From Mesorhabditis belari (Eukaryota; Nematoda; Chromadorea; Rhabditida; Rhabditidae), in assembly GCA_958450365.1 (NCBI GenBank), contig CAUEEP010000725.1, positions 1,760,501 through 1,824,500 of the forward strand: DNA of 64,000 nucleotides. The letters are read 5' to 3'. Below, piece by piece: positions 43,240 through 56,000 of this stretch (the stretch's first letter is position 1; each line of letters begins with the position of its first letter). Under the pieces are notes generated by a model. It was not told the DNA's origin. It did no database searches and was given only the letters and a program-made list of their open reading frames with translations. The translations under genes and the position numbers were made by a program.

Positions 43240-44159
43240 CAGGCTGCGCCAAAAGTTCCCGTACTTGTATTTTCTGCATTTTTGGTAATTTTAGATAAAA
43301 GATACGATTTTAAAAGTAAGAAATTCGAATTCCACGCGAAAAACTGATTTAGAAAACGTTTCGGGTTGATTTATAAGTGCAACACTATTTAAGACAAGTG
43401 ATTGAGAAGAGGGTCCGCTCAGGGGAGCTTTGGTCGCACATTTTTTTGGGGCTTCAGGCCTGTAACTTTTATGGATCAAAAGATTTTCAAGAGCCAAGAT
43501 GTTTTTCGAAAACTAGACATAAAATGTGACATTTTTTATATTGGGTGTATAAAGTTTTGGTCAACGACCGAGTCGGAAGTCAGGTTAGAACTTGGTTTTC
43601 CCATACAAATTTCCATCAAAGGAAATAACTTTAACTGGGCCCTGTAGCTGTGCCCTGTAGCTGTGCCCTGTAGCTGTGCCCTGTAGCTGTGCCCTGTAGC
43701 TGTGCCCTGTAGCTGTGCCCTGTAGCTGTGCCCTGTAGCTGTGCCCTGTAGCTGTGCCCTGTAGCTGTGCCCTGTAGCTGTGCCCTGTAACTGTGCCCTG
43801 TAGCTGTGCCCTGTAGCTGTGCCCTGTAACTGTGCCCTGTAGCTGTGCCCCGTAGCTGTACCCTGTAACTGTACCCTGTAACTGTGCCCTGTAACTGTGC
43901 CCTGTAGCTGTACCCTGTAGCTGTGCTGTAACTATGCCCTGTAACTGTACGCTGTAACTGTGCGACCAAAGCGCCCCTGAGCGGACCCTCTTCTCAATCA
44001 CTTGTCTTAAATAGTGTTGCACTTATAAATTAACCAGAAACGTTTTCTAAATCAGTTTTTCGCGAGGAATTCGAATTTCTTACTTTTAAAACCGTATCTT
44101 TTATCTAAAATTACCAAAAATGCAGAAAATACAAGTACGGGAACTTTTGGCGCACCCTG
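43240..44159. mobile_element. Tc1/mariner-type foldback with internal 13-bp minisatellite
   Basis: 920 bp with TA on both sides. Terminal inverted repeats of nearly 200 bp start caggctgcgccaaaagttcc and, inverted, ggaacttttggcgcaccctg. The centre carries about 24 copies of tagctgtgccctg (43640-43958). The long frames over the array are artefacts. No transposase. Confidence 0.9.
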
Positions 44160-45201
44160 TACAGGGAATATTGTGGGAATGGAAATGGAATGGAAGGGGA
44201 GTATTATGGAAACTCAAGTGATTGAGCTTAACTCAGTTCTCGATGTCTCAAATCAAATGATTCTTTTTTTGCTAGTATATTTTCTGATTACTGGCTCTAG
44301 GGAAAACATTATTAGACAAAGGTCGTAATATTGACCTGAATATATTGACCTGAAAGTGTTTAACAAATGAATTTTTTGATTGACGATTAAAAAAAGTATT
44401 CAAATGGACTAAGAAACTAAGAAAAGTTGGTAAGAAAAGCTGAAATTCCGGGCAAATAGCTGATGAAAAACTGAAATGGCCTTAGCTTTTATAGTTTCTA
44501 ATCTTTGGCTGTAAAATGCATCATAGGTCTGAAAGGAAAGGGGGAAAAGAAGGCTGTTTTTTTGAGTGGAAGGTTGGAGTTTACAAAAAGACCTCAACGG
44601 GAGACCAACAAAACACTTTCTCTTTGAGTCCTTTTGGTAAAGAAGCTATTGACTTTAGCTATTGCTATTGAAGCGAACTCTGGACTCTCCCATACACTTT
44701 TCGTTCCCCTGATCGTCACAATTTAGATAAAAACAATGGAATGATTCACGTGAAGAATGACTGATAGTAAAGCTTGTCTGGAGATCTTTGATTTTCTTTT
44801 TTCCCAAGCCTAATTTCTCAAGCAATCAGCCAATTAAGCAATGAAATTATAAGTATTAGTTTTTCTGGGCAATTAGTCAATTGATTTCATTCTGTTTTGG
44901 TTTCCTTTGGTGCAAATGACTCTGTAATTTGGCTTAAATTCGGCCAGAATATCCTGGCAAAGCTTGCCGAATATCTTGCCTTGTGAAAAAGCAATCAAGT
45001 AACAAAAATTTATTATTTCCATCGAATCGAGGGAAATCTGAAAGAGATTCTTTTGGAGAAAGACGCGGAAAGTTGAAAGAAGCTATGGGAAAGCTAAGGC
45101 TTTCATTTGAAGAAAGCAAAGGCTTTCATTTGAAAATAAAAGAATTTGCATTATTTTTAAAATTTAAATGAAAGCCTTATTTCGAAAATAAAAAATTTCA
45201 A

Positions 45202-47768
45202 TTACAAGGACGGTAGTTGCATTGACGGGAATTGTGGAGTTGGATTGTATGCGTAACAAATGAGACTTTTGATGATGAGTGGGGTCGATCCTTGCATCAC
45301 ATACCATCTAAAAACTTCATTATGCATTTAAAAATAAGTTTACTAACCTAAAAACCAATAATTTTCTGAATTCCTTTGTTTTCTTTTGCAATTTTAAACA
45401 TAAAACCTCCCCTTTCCTCAGTCAAGCAGCCGTTCTCTGTGCGCGCACGTAATCGCTCGCTTTCTGACACATGGCCCCTATAGATAGGTCGCCCTTTTTC
45501 ACTTACCATCGAAATCATACTTCACAGGATCATTTCTGTAGTTTGTATTTCGCTTTACCCACAATTTTGCAACACCCTGCACCTGCGATGATGGGGAATG
45601 GGCAGGCGGAGAGCGTGAAGAACGGTTGGTGTCTCTTTAACATCACCACTGTTGATGACCGCGCCCCACTTCCGAAAGGAGAATGGGGTATCCGACTGCC
45701 TCTCTGAGCGGGCAACGAATAAAAATTAAGAACTAGCTCTTTAAATTTGTATTTTGGTGATGTGATACAATCTGTTACCGTATTTATTCCAATAGAAGCG
45801 CATGCACTTCTATTTTTCAACCATTCCTATTTTTCTTGACGTTATCTGTGCTACCCATATATTAGATACATTATATCGTGTTGCTTTTTATCGGTCCTTT
45901 TCGCTTTTCAGCTACACTTTCTCAGCAGATTGCATGCCAAGCAATCAATTTAAAAACCCTAAGTGTTATATAGAGAATTGAAGCCTGAATTCTTGCCTAC
46001 ATTTCTGTACTAAAAGATCTTTGATTTGAGTTTTGCAGTCCATTTTTCAAACCCTCAAATGAGCCCAACCCGGTCAGTCTCCAGCATGCTTCTATTTTTA
46101 GCTGTTTTCTAACTAAAAAATTTTTCTAAGAAGAATCTTTGTTCCATAAATTAAAAGATAGCATTTTGAATGGTATAAAAAAGCGATGATAACACCAAAG
46201 TGTTTTGACAATGTTAACCCAACCAGAACTGGAATTAAAGATAGTCCTCTTTAGATGTACGGCGATTTTGGCGAAATTTGGGTTTTTTCTTTCCGTACGT
46301 GCTGTCCTAAAGCTGTAAATTTGATGAAAATAATTCTTAAATGAATAAAAATGTGCTTTTACTAAAGAAAAACTCTTCCTACATACAGTTCGTTAGAAAA
46401 CAGCTAAAAATGGAGGCATCTTCGAGGCTGACCGGATTCGGCTTATTTGAGGCTCTGAAAAATGGACTGCAAAACCCCAATCAAAGATCTTTTTGTACAG
46501 AAATGTAGGCAAGAATTCAGGCTTCAATTCTCTAAATAACACTTAGAGTTTCTAAAATGATTCCGCATGCAATCTGCTGAAAAGGTGAAGCCGTCATTCT
46601 GGTCGACCCCGTAGATCTAGATGGATCACCCTGTAGAAAAAAATACGGTAACCAAAACCCACTGTCCATCCAATCCACAAAACACGTATCGACTCGCCGA
46701 TCCGACATTCAAATCCAAAACCATTCCTCCCGACACATCAGTGAGTAATTGGACCTAAAATCGAAGCATTAGTGCGTTTCAAAATGAAAACATCCCGGAA
46801 TGAACATGTTACCACAAGAGCAATAGGCTTTTGCTACTTCACAAATCGGAACGGTTCCGACGAGATCGATGGGTCTGAAGCATTTTTAAATGCAGATATC
46901 GAACTTGGATTACCTCATGTATGGAGCAAAGATTTGTGCCGAAGTGGCGGTGTGATTATAGGTGATCGGGCCACAACGGGGGCACACTGAATAGATGGTT
47001 TTGTTTACTAAAAAAGTATTAGACCGTTGAAAATACGAAAATTTGTACTGTAATCAATGTGCCTTAAGAAAAAAACCCAAAATCGCTAGTCTGACAGCTT
47101 CTTTTGCTGGAGTCTGACAGTTTGACAGCTTTGCTGGAGTCTGACAGCTTTGCTGGAGTCTGACAGTCTCACAACTTCTTTGCTGGAGTCTGACAGCTTT
47201 GCTGGAGTCTGACAGCTTTGCTGGAGTCTGACAGCTTTGCTGGAGTCTGACAGCTTTGCTGGAGTCTGACAGCTTTGCTGGAGTCTGACAGCTTTGCTGG
47301 AGTCTGACAGCTTCTTTGCTGGAGTCTGACCGTCTCACAACTTCTTTGCTGGAGTCTGACAGCTTCTTTGCTGGAGTCTGACAGTCTGACAGCTTCTTTG
47401 CTGGAGTCTGACAGTCTGACAACTTCTTTGCTGACAAACTACTTACTTGTGAGCTTTTTTACATAAGCAGATATCTCACCATTACCGTACAAATGTTTAG
47501 AGTACTTCTATTAAATAAAATTATTGTAAATTCTCGTAAATGAGACAGAAATTTCGAATCAAAAACTCTAAAAGAATAAAAGTCTTTCCTTACTTTGTGT
47601 CCCTTCGACAGTCATGAGCTGCTGAGAAGCCGTTTGTTGATTGAAATTGAAGGGATTTCCTGTTGTTTGCATTGTTGTCATCATTAAATCAATCGGTTGA
47701 TTTGGGTTTTGAGTTTGAGCAAAAGAAATATCGATTAATAGCAATAGAAAGCCAAAAATCTTGGGCAT
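45202..47768 (-). CDS. Secreted C6-domain (DUF281-type) protein, 5 exons, one frame problem
   Basis: The exons are 47768-47594, 46986-46914, 46874-46813, 46754-46663 and 45307-45202. Exon 1 encodes a clear signal peptide (MPKIFGFLLLLIDISFA) and a Gln/Asn/Met/Thr-rich N-terminus. Exons 2-5 give the nematode C6 pattern: CPRC, then PICEVAKAYC, then YVFCGLDGQWYV, then SLIC, followed by a short tail and stop. The joins 1-2, 2-3 and 4-5 keep phase. The join 3-4 does not: exon 3 ends in phase 1 at its best donor, but exon 4 is open only in phase 0. A weaker donor inside exon 3 (gaa|gtagca) restores phase but loses the fourth cysteine. The locus may carry a frameshift, a base error in this sequence, or a junction I cannot see. 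C6 proteins are secreted or surface proteins of unknown function. Introns 1 and 4 hold a minisatellite, a foldback and a repeat-D copy. Confidence 0.55.
45428..45714 (+). repeat. Repeat D, copy 4
   Basis: Complete copy, from cgttctctgtgcgcgcacgt to ctgcctctctgagcgggca, in the last intron of the C6 gene. It differs from the 867-1150 copy by scattered substitutions. Confidence 0.75.
45780..46645. repeat. Foldback in intron 4 of the C6 gene
   Basis: Arms at about 45905-46110 and 46400-46605 are inverted copies (gaattgaagcctgaattctt against aagaattcaggcttcaattc; agctgttttctaac against gttagaaaacagct). The outside carries accgtatt on both sides. Non-coding. Confidence 0.75.
47085..47435. repeat. 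19-bp minisatellite
   Basis: About 17 units of ctttgctggagtctgacag with a few length variants, in intron 1 of the C6 gene. Confidence 0.9.
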
Positions 47769-48230
47769 TTTGTCTTTTGAAGAATTGCCGAAATTCTTGT
47801 TGTATTTGGTTCTTTTAAAGGCCAAAAATTGTAGTCAGCTGGGGAAAAATGCAAAGAAAAACTCTCAAAAATAACGAAAAGCCAAAAATTATTCCAAATT
47901 GGACGGGTTTTCAGTGTCGTAAATTTGTGGAAATTTATGGAAATCCGATGTCAACAGAGCAGTTTTTTTTTGAGGTTTTCCCCTTTTGAAATGCGGTAAT
48001 TTGTGCAAAGTTGCTTACCGAGTTCATTTTGATTTGGAAAAAGCAAATCAATCATAGATTAATGCTTAAATTTGGTGTTCAATCTTTCAAAATCAAAGCT
48101 TTAACAGTGATATCGCTTTAAAATCGACTCTTTCGTGGACTTTTGTTTTAAAAAAAGTCCGTTTCGTGGTCCTTTTGCAGTTTTTTGTTTTCTCTTTTAC
48201 CAAAGTCTTTTGAAATTGTTTTGAAAACGT

Positions 48231-48780
48231 ATTAAGTTCCACATGCATTAGTTTATTTGATTAGAATTTCAAGAACAATCGTAAAAACAACAATTTTAGC
48301 ATCCCAGCAAAACGCAAAGCTTGGCACGTCTTGCGTTTCCTTGGACGATGACGCTGATGGACGCTAAAGCCGATAACGATGTCGTTCTACCTCTATGGGC
48401 TTGAGTTAAAGAGACACTAAGGAAGATAAAACATCGGGTCAATAAAAGATGCGACGCTTGTAACTCGATGGCTGGAAACATCTTACGGCAAACATCACTC
48501 ACAAAGAGAAAGCCTCTCGTTTGTGCCGTAGCCACTTCCGGGAGCTGACGTTGGGCGACATCGCACAGAATCTCTCGTGGCCTCAACAGGATATCGTCAA
48601 GCTGGCAACGATGTCTGTCTTAGCTGTATGTAAAGGCCAGCTTCACAAACATTTACGTGTCCAAGGAAACGCAAGGAGTGCCAAGCCTTGCGTTTTGCTG
48701 GGATGCTAAAATTGTTGTTCATACGATTGTTCTTTAAATTCTGATCAAATAAACTAGTGCATGCGGAACTTAAAAAAAAT
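48231..48780. repeat. Foldback with a non-AT-rich loop
   Basis: Arms of about 130 bp (ttagcatcccagcaaaacgc and, inverted, gcgttttgctgggatgctaa; further out ttccacatgcattagtttat against aaactagtgcatgcggaa). The loop (48345-48650) has near-balanced base composition and is open for 60-96 codons on both strands, but neither product is recognisable. Confidence 0.75.
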
Positions 48781-48826
48781 ACGCTAAAACAATTTAGAAA
48801 GGCTTTTTGGTGAAAAAAAAACGAAT

Positions 48827-49046
48827 ACCGTATTTTCTCTAATAGTAGTGCACCCTGAGCGTCGCCTAAATTGCTCGAAATCTCGAGAAGCGCTTATCGG
48901 AACCTATCGATGTGGGGTCGGAAAATGTAGCTGACGATGAGATCTTGTGGGCGATTTGAGTGTTGAGCTTCTGGGAAAGCTTGGAAACCGTAAAATAGCC
49001 ATCAACTCGGCTCGGCCGAGTGCACTACTATTAGAGAAAATACGGG
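48827..49046. mobile_element. MITE family A, best-preserved copy
   Basis: 220 bp, from ccgtattttctctaatagta (preceded by ta) to tactattagagaaaatacgg. Both ends are intact. Confidence 0.85.
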
Positions 49047-49337
49047 ATTAGACTTTGGTAGTATTGTGTTCAATATTAATCTTTGATTTAAAGGTTTTCA
49101 GAACGAAGAATGGTATTAGAGATAAGTTTTGGGTTTTAGTCTTTGTTTAGATCTTCTGAATCTGATACTGGGAAGAAAGTGATAGGAAAATAGTTTACTA
49201 ATCTCATTCTTAAAGAAAGCTTATCAAATACAGCATATCATAAAAGCTTAGCTTATCAAAAAGCTTATCAAAAAGCAAATGTAGTTAGTAAACTTTAGTT
49301 TAAAGATTAGCAAAGAGAATTCGTGAAAAGCACATGA

Positions 49338-49442
49338 GACGATGAGATCTAGCGGAGGATTTGAGTGTTGAGCTTCTGGGAAAGCTTGGAAACCGTAAAA
49401 TAGTCATTAACTCGGCTCGGTGGGGTGCACTACTATTAGAGA
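49338..49442. mobile_element. MITE family A, right half
   Basis: It matches the right half of the copy at 48827-49046 (gatgagatctagcggaggat, gcactactattagagaaa), with the last bases changed. Confidence 0.75.
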
Positions 49443-50080
49443 AATTGCAAAATACCACGAAACGGCTAATTGCAAAATACCATGAAACTTTCAAAAGAAG
49501 ACGATTCAGGGAAAAGAGGCTTAAAGCTTAATTCAAAATTCTTATTATATTTGGTTCTTTTGGAGGCTAAAAATTGTAGTCAGTTGGGAAAAATGCAAAG
49601 AAAAACTCTCAAAAAAAACGAAAAGGCTAAAAACATTGGGTAATCGAACTTGCTAACGCAAGAAGAGCTTGTGGTACTCGATTTACATTTTTTATTCCTT
49701 TTAATCATTGTTTTGAAGCTCTTTTAATCTTCTGAATCTTTTTTTTATGTAAAAATCATTGTAATTGCTTTTTGTAAGTACATTTTGAGGACAAAACTTT
49801 ATTCCAGAACAAATCACCGAGATCACTAGAAGTACAAACAGAAGAAAACGGACAAAAAAACGAAACGATCTTCATTTTTCGGTCTTTCAAATGAAAAATC
49901 CTATATTCTACAATGAAAATAACCCAACAAAAGGAAAATTAAAAAGAATAAAAAAGAATTAAGAACCTAAAATTAGAGGAAATGAAAACTTTTCCTAAAA
50001 GCTCGTTTAGTTTATCCAAAATTGACTTTATCCCGTGAAATCTAGTTTAAATTTTAAATTAAATCATTTTCAAATATCAT
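49443..50080. other. Downstream region of the desaturase gene, with a duplicated segment
   Basis: The segment 49540-49635 (ttgtagtcagttgggaaaaa, gcaaagaaaaactctcaaaa) copies the sequence just upstream of the C6 gene start codon (about 47795-47890). A related inverted piece is at 53640-53740. No exon seen. Confidence 0.6.
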
Positions 50081-53000
50081 TTAATTGGTCTTCGTCTTTG
50101 TAGCATAATTTAAAAGGCCGGTGCCCTTGCCGAGCAAATGTGTCAGTTTTCGATTCAGTTGGTAGAATTGGAAGAGAAAATCGTGGGATTTCTGAAATGA
50201 ACTGGTAATGTTACCATGAAAAGAGCAAGTTCTGATTCTAACAAGACTTATTACCTTTTGTATTACTTAATACCATTGATGTTTTAACCGCAAATTAAGG
50301 CCCGTAAGCCAGGCTCGGCCAGAAGCCAGGCTCGGCCAGAAGCCAGGCTCGGCCAGAAGCCAGGCTCGGCCAGAAGCCAGGCGGGGGATCTGGCCTCTGC
50401 CCTTGTCTGGCTTGGTTTGGCTCTGCGCTTTCCTAACCTGGCCCAAACTTGACCTTGGCTCTGCCTGAACCGAGCCTGGATATGCCTGGGCCTGACCCTG
50501 GTGCTTGTCTTACCCTGGCTTCCCTGACCCTGGTCCTTGCCTTACCCTGACTTGGCCTAACCCTGAGGAAACTCCTCTTGAAACAGTTCTGCTTTCTTTA
50601 ATGCTTACAGTTCAAATGTTCGTTTTTGAAATCAACTTTCTCAACCTGATGTCTGTAGACTCCAAGCGGCTGTAGTTTTTTCTGCAGAGCTCGCGTCGCT
50701 TTCATCAAATTGTAGTGAGGAATTTGCGTGAAAAAGAGGTGATGAGCGACGTGTCCATCGGTGATGTGATGCATCAATTGATCGATGCCGAACCTGTACG
50801 TGAATTGGGGGTTGTGATCAAGAAAAAGATTTGAAGGTTTGAATGTTTGTGTAAAATGAAGTCTCTTACCCGTATGGTCGATCAATGGTCTGGAGTTGTC
50901 CCTTCACATAGCCCCAGGTGCCGTCCTCGAAGACCTGAAATTTGAATTGGATTTTCAATTGAATCTCCAATTTTTTACTGCTTATTGCATTCTTTTTGTA
51001 TTTCTATTTTTCCTAGGCTTAGGAAAGCTCACTTATATGGAAAATGCAAGAGATAGAACTTTTCTGCATTGTTTTGTTTGTTTCTTGTTTCCAAATTCTT
51101 TTTTGCCTTTGCAAGTTTACAAAGCCAAAAAAAGGCAGATTGAGCAGTGTTAGCGTACTGATTTTTGGAGTAAAAATCTCCATGTTTACTAATCTAGCAT
51201 GAGTTCCTTTCCTTTTTTTAGAAAAATGTCTTTCAAAAGAAGCTAAAGATAGTCAAAACTAGACTTCGGAAAACAAAACTTAACCAAAACCAAAACTACC
51301 AAAACCAAAACCATAACAAAACCAAAACCAAAACAAACCAAAACCAAAACCAAAACCAAAACTAACCAAAACTCGCCAATATCTCGCGACTGGGAGGAGC
51401 TAGCGAAAATCTGTTTGCAGATTTGAAATCAGCATCCAAAAATCTATCCCATAGGCTATTTTTTGTTTCGAAATTTCGAGGTCGTGTTTTGGTTTTTTTT
51501 CGGCCGCGAGATTTTGTGGAGTGAGAAAAAGTGAAAGGCTAATTTGCATTTTACATTAAAATTTGCATTTTACAATTTAAAATTTACATGTTAATTTATA
51601 TGCAAATTGAGTTTTGGTTTGTTTTGGTTTTGGTGTTTTGGTTTTGGTTTTGGTTCTGGTCTGTTTTGGTTTTGGTTTTGTTTGCCGAAGTCTAGTCAAA
51701 ACTACTTAAAATACAACTTTACTTCTTAAAACATAAAAATAAAGATGTAAAAAAAGACTTATCAAACTTGGAACAAACTTGAATAGCAAAAATGAGAGAC
51801 AATGTGTCTACCAATCACTTTTTTTTTGTTCTACCAATCACCACCTTACCTTACAAACTCATAAGTCACCTCAAAATCAAATTTCAAATTCTTTTACAGA
51901 AAGGGCGCTTATTTAGGCTAAAACTAAAAACGTTATCGTGTTGCCCGACTTGCGTAAGTCATCTAGCTTTTTTTCGGATTCGCGCTTGCGAAATCTGATC
52001 GTTCTTTTGTTAGAAGTTATCTTTTCAATTTCGAAATCCCCACCTTGATATCTTCTGTTTGATGTTGAAGATAGGTGACCATGGTGAGCCAGAATCCTTG
52101 AGCGATAACAGGAAGCAAATAAAACTTTGTCCAAGTGTACAAATCGTAGTCAAGATACCAGAAAGCAGCCTGGAAACGGTTTAGTTTTTTAAAGTCGGTT
52201 ATAATTACCGTAGCCCAAGTGAAACAGGCAAGCCTTTATCGGGCAGATCTAACGCTAAGCTATCAACGCCCTATTTGCCCAAGAAGAAATAGGAAAGGCA
52301 AGGAAGATGAGAGAAAGGAAGCAGAAAGAAAGGAAGAAGAGGGAAATGAAACGAAAACGGTTTAGTCTTTTAAAAGTCGGATATAATTACCGTAGCCCAA
52401 GTGAGACAGGCAAGCCCAGAAACAGCGCATTGAATACGCTCCTTTGTGTTGTCAAACATTCGCGAGAAAGGCCAAAAATGGGATCCATCGGTGACGCCGG
52501 CGATCGTGTAGACAAACCATCTTAAAGCATTTTTTGTTGACTTAGTTTTTAGTTCTTGCCTATTGCTTAAGTTATTCGGTTCAATTACCCAAGTCTAGTC
52601 TATTAATTTCACTTTTAATCTATTAGTTTTTTAGTCTATTAGTCTATTAACTTTTTAAAACTTGCCTAAAAATGATCACCACTTTCTGCGCTCACTTTTT
52701 TCTGAGTCAATTTAAACCCTCAATTTCCTTTAATTACCCAAGCTTACCTTGAATTCATTCCTACACAAAAATTGGTTTATAAAAATTTCCCCTAATGAAA
52801 AAATTCACTCTATCGAATTCGAATTACCTGATGAGAGCGGTGAACGGATTGTTGGCGTAGAATTTTTCCATGTCACCCCATCGCTCATGAGTTTCATTGG
52901 TGATCCAGGGATGACCGTGATCCTAAAGTTATTTTATATTGTAATTTGTTAAAATTGTCAACAAAAGAATGGCCAGTTAGGACTAAAGTTTGGATCAAAG

Positions 53001-56000
53001 TTTATCATTGATTTTTCATGGTTGCAGCTACTGATGGAATGCAGTTTTTGTAATAAAGTAAAGAAATGATTGGCAAAAGTTTTAGAGGGGAAATTGAACC
53101 CTCGACTTTCTGCTTGCCGGGCAGATGCTCTAACGCTGAATCATAAACATCCATACAGTCTACTTTTTATAAAAGAGCTTTGTCTGTCTGTCCGTCTGTC
53201 TGTCCGCCTGTCTGTCCGTCTGTCTGTCCGTCTGTCTGTCTGTCTGTTCATCTGTCTGTCTGGGTTTTTCGGCTGGTATTTAATATTGATTTAGAGTCGC
53301 GATAAGTTTAAGTATGTACCAGATTCAAATCAAGGTAAAAAAAGGAACTAATCTAGTCCAGATCGATGCAGATTTGTTCCAAAAGGAATTATTCCGCACC
53401 AGGTCAACGTTGAAATCAGGTTCTGGCTTTCTGGAGCTTACCTGATTGAATGATTCAAACTCAAAATTCCATACAAATAAATATCTCAAAAACTCGGTAG
53501 GAATGAAAATAACGAAGAGAACGTCTCCTACAATTCAATTCGCTTGACCATTGCTTTCATTCATTATTTGTATGGAATTTTGCGTTCCGATCATTTTTAT
53601 TGTGTAATCATTTTGTATGTAATTATTTTAAAATGTAAATCGAGTGACATTAGCTCTTCTTGCGTTAACAAATTCGATTACCCAATGTTTTTAGCTTTTC
53701 ATTATTTTTGAAAGTTTTTCTTTGCATTTGTGATAGATCTGTGTGTTGAATTTGCATTTCTATGTTATAATTTGTTAGATTTGTGTAGTAAAATGATAGT
53801 AAAAGGTTGATTTTGTGCTAATCTTTAAGATAAGACAAATTACAATAAATTGGAGTTGAAAAAGCAAAAAAATGAGACGGGGCGAGTTCGAATTCTAGAC
53901 CCTCAACTTGCTGCACAACCACTCAACCACTTGGCCATCAATAAAGGGTTTGGGTTGAAAGAAAGATCGACTTAAAAGAAGAAAAAGCTTTCATGCCAGT
54001 TTGGCGGCGATTTGGCAGCTAATTTATACATCATTGGAATCAGCGTAAAATTCTGCGTCGAATGGTCTAGATATCATTGGACCCAATCATTGGAACCAAT
54101 CATTGGACCAATCATTGAACCAATCATTGAACCAATCATTGGACTAATCATTGGATCCAATTGTACCAATCATTGGATCCAATTGTACCAATGATTGGAT
54201 CCAATTGTACCAATCATTGGACCAATCATTAGACCAATCATTGGACCAATCATTTGACCAATCATTGGAACCAATCACTGAACCAATCATTGGATCCAAT
54301 TGTCCCAAACATTGGACCCAATTGTACCAATGATTGGATCCAATTGTACCAATCATTGGACCCAATCATTGGACCAATCATTGGACCCAATTGTACCAAT
54401 CATTGTACCAATCATTGGACCAATCATTGAACCCAATCATTGGACCAATCATTGAACCCAATCATTGGACCAATCATTGAACCAATCATTGAACCAATCA
54501 TTGGACCCAATCATCCTTTCCTTGCAAGTAAGCCTTTAGTAAGTCGTACCTTTTCCAAATGTGAGGTGAATGTATGATGGAGTCGGTGACTCTTTTGCCA
54601 GGGCCAGTACGGAGCAAGAAGAGCGCCGTGCGTCAAATGACCAATGATGTCGTTGAACCACTGAAAGAGTTATCGATTTAACAAAAATCTTGAAGTGCTA
54701 CCCGTTCAGTTTCTAGCTATAGAAACAAGGAAACTTTATATCTTTTATCTCACAAACCTTGTACTTGGAGAAAGTGCCGTGCCCGCAATCATGTCCAACA
54801 ACGAACACCGCGAAGCCCATCATACCCATCAAGAAATACCTGAATTGGGAATAAGTTCAATCAATTTTATGATTGTTACCAAAAAATCATTCCAGGCAAG
54901 GAGAACATTTCAAAGAAAGGTTCTAATTTGTAGAGACCAGCGATCACAAGAACATCCCAACAGAGATAAGCGAGTGAGGTAGGAAGGGATTTCTCGAAGC
55001 ATTCAGCTGGGATACATGCTCGAAGCTCGCCAACTGTTGGCAGGTTCTGGAAAATAGATAGATTTCTCTCTAGAAATTCATAAATCCACAGTTTTTCTCA
55101 ATTTACCCTATCCAGTAAAGAGTTTTCCAGGGATTACTAAAGTTCGTGCTATCAACTGCTAAAGTTCGTGCTACTTTTGCTTACAAGTTGATATTTGGCC
55201 TTCATTTTGCCCTCAAAGTAAGTAATTTTTACTTACAATGATCGATTTTACGTATAAATCTTACTTTTTTACTCGTTTTTCATCAAATTTCAGTCAGTTT
55301 ATGTTTATAAACTTCAAAATTGACGTTTTAAAATGCTATGAAGTACCAGAGAAATTTTCTGTAATTTGATCTAGCCGTTTTGTCTTTCAAATTGGTTCCA
55401 CAAGCTCTGATATGTCAAAATTTCGATTCTACGCCCTAAAATTACGTAGAAAAACAACTTTTGGAATAGAAATTGGTTAATATTAGCTGGCTGATAAATC
55501 GTTGAACACTTTTTTTGTACTAGCTTTTACAAGTTCACCGATTGATTGCTATGATTGCTATGATTGCTATGATTGCTTCAATATGTTTATTGTTTATAAT
55601 GTTTATCTTTTTCAGCTAATTTGAGTCGATTTCAAAGCAAAATGAAGTGCAAAAACTCCATAAAAAGCTATACAAAGAAATCGATTGAACAGATTATTCT
55701 AAAAATTTGCTTGTACGCCTTAGTTATTTAAGTTATTTAAGCTTTAAGTTATAGTTATTTAAGCTCTATCATTTTTCTATTAACAACATAGGTTTCTGTG
55801 GACAAAAGTGTCTAGATCGCGTCTTCAAGTTGTCTTTTTTGGCTACCCTCCTTCGCGATTCCATAAAAATCTAGAGACAAAACATTTTGATAAGATTTGA
55901 ACGTTATTTTGTAGAAAAATAATAGGTCTTTCTAATGGAGTGAACCGTGGATCAATCGGTGAATTGCTTCTTTCTAAAAACCTTATAAATACTGTTGTTT

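Noticed and set aside
43585..44022. 145-codon frame rich in HSYRAQLQGT
   Set aside because: Artefact of the 13-bp minisatellite in a foldback element.
47054..47437. 127-codon frame rich in SDSSKAVRLQQ
   Set aside because: Artefact of the 19-bp minisatellite in intron 1 of the C6 gene.
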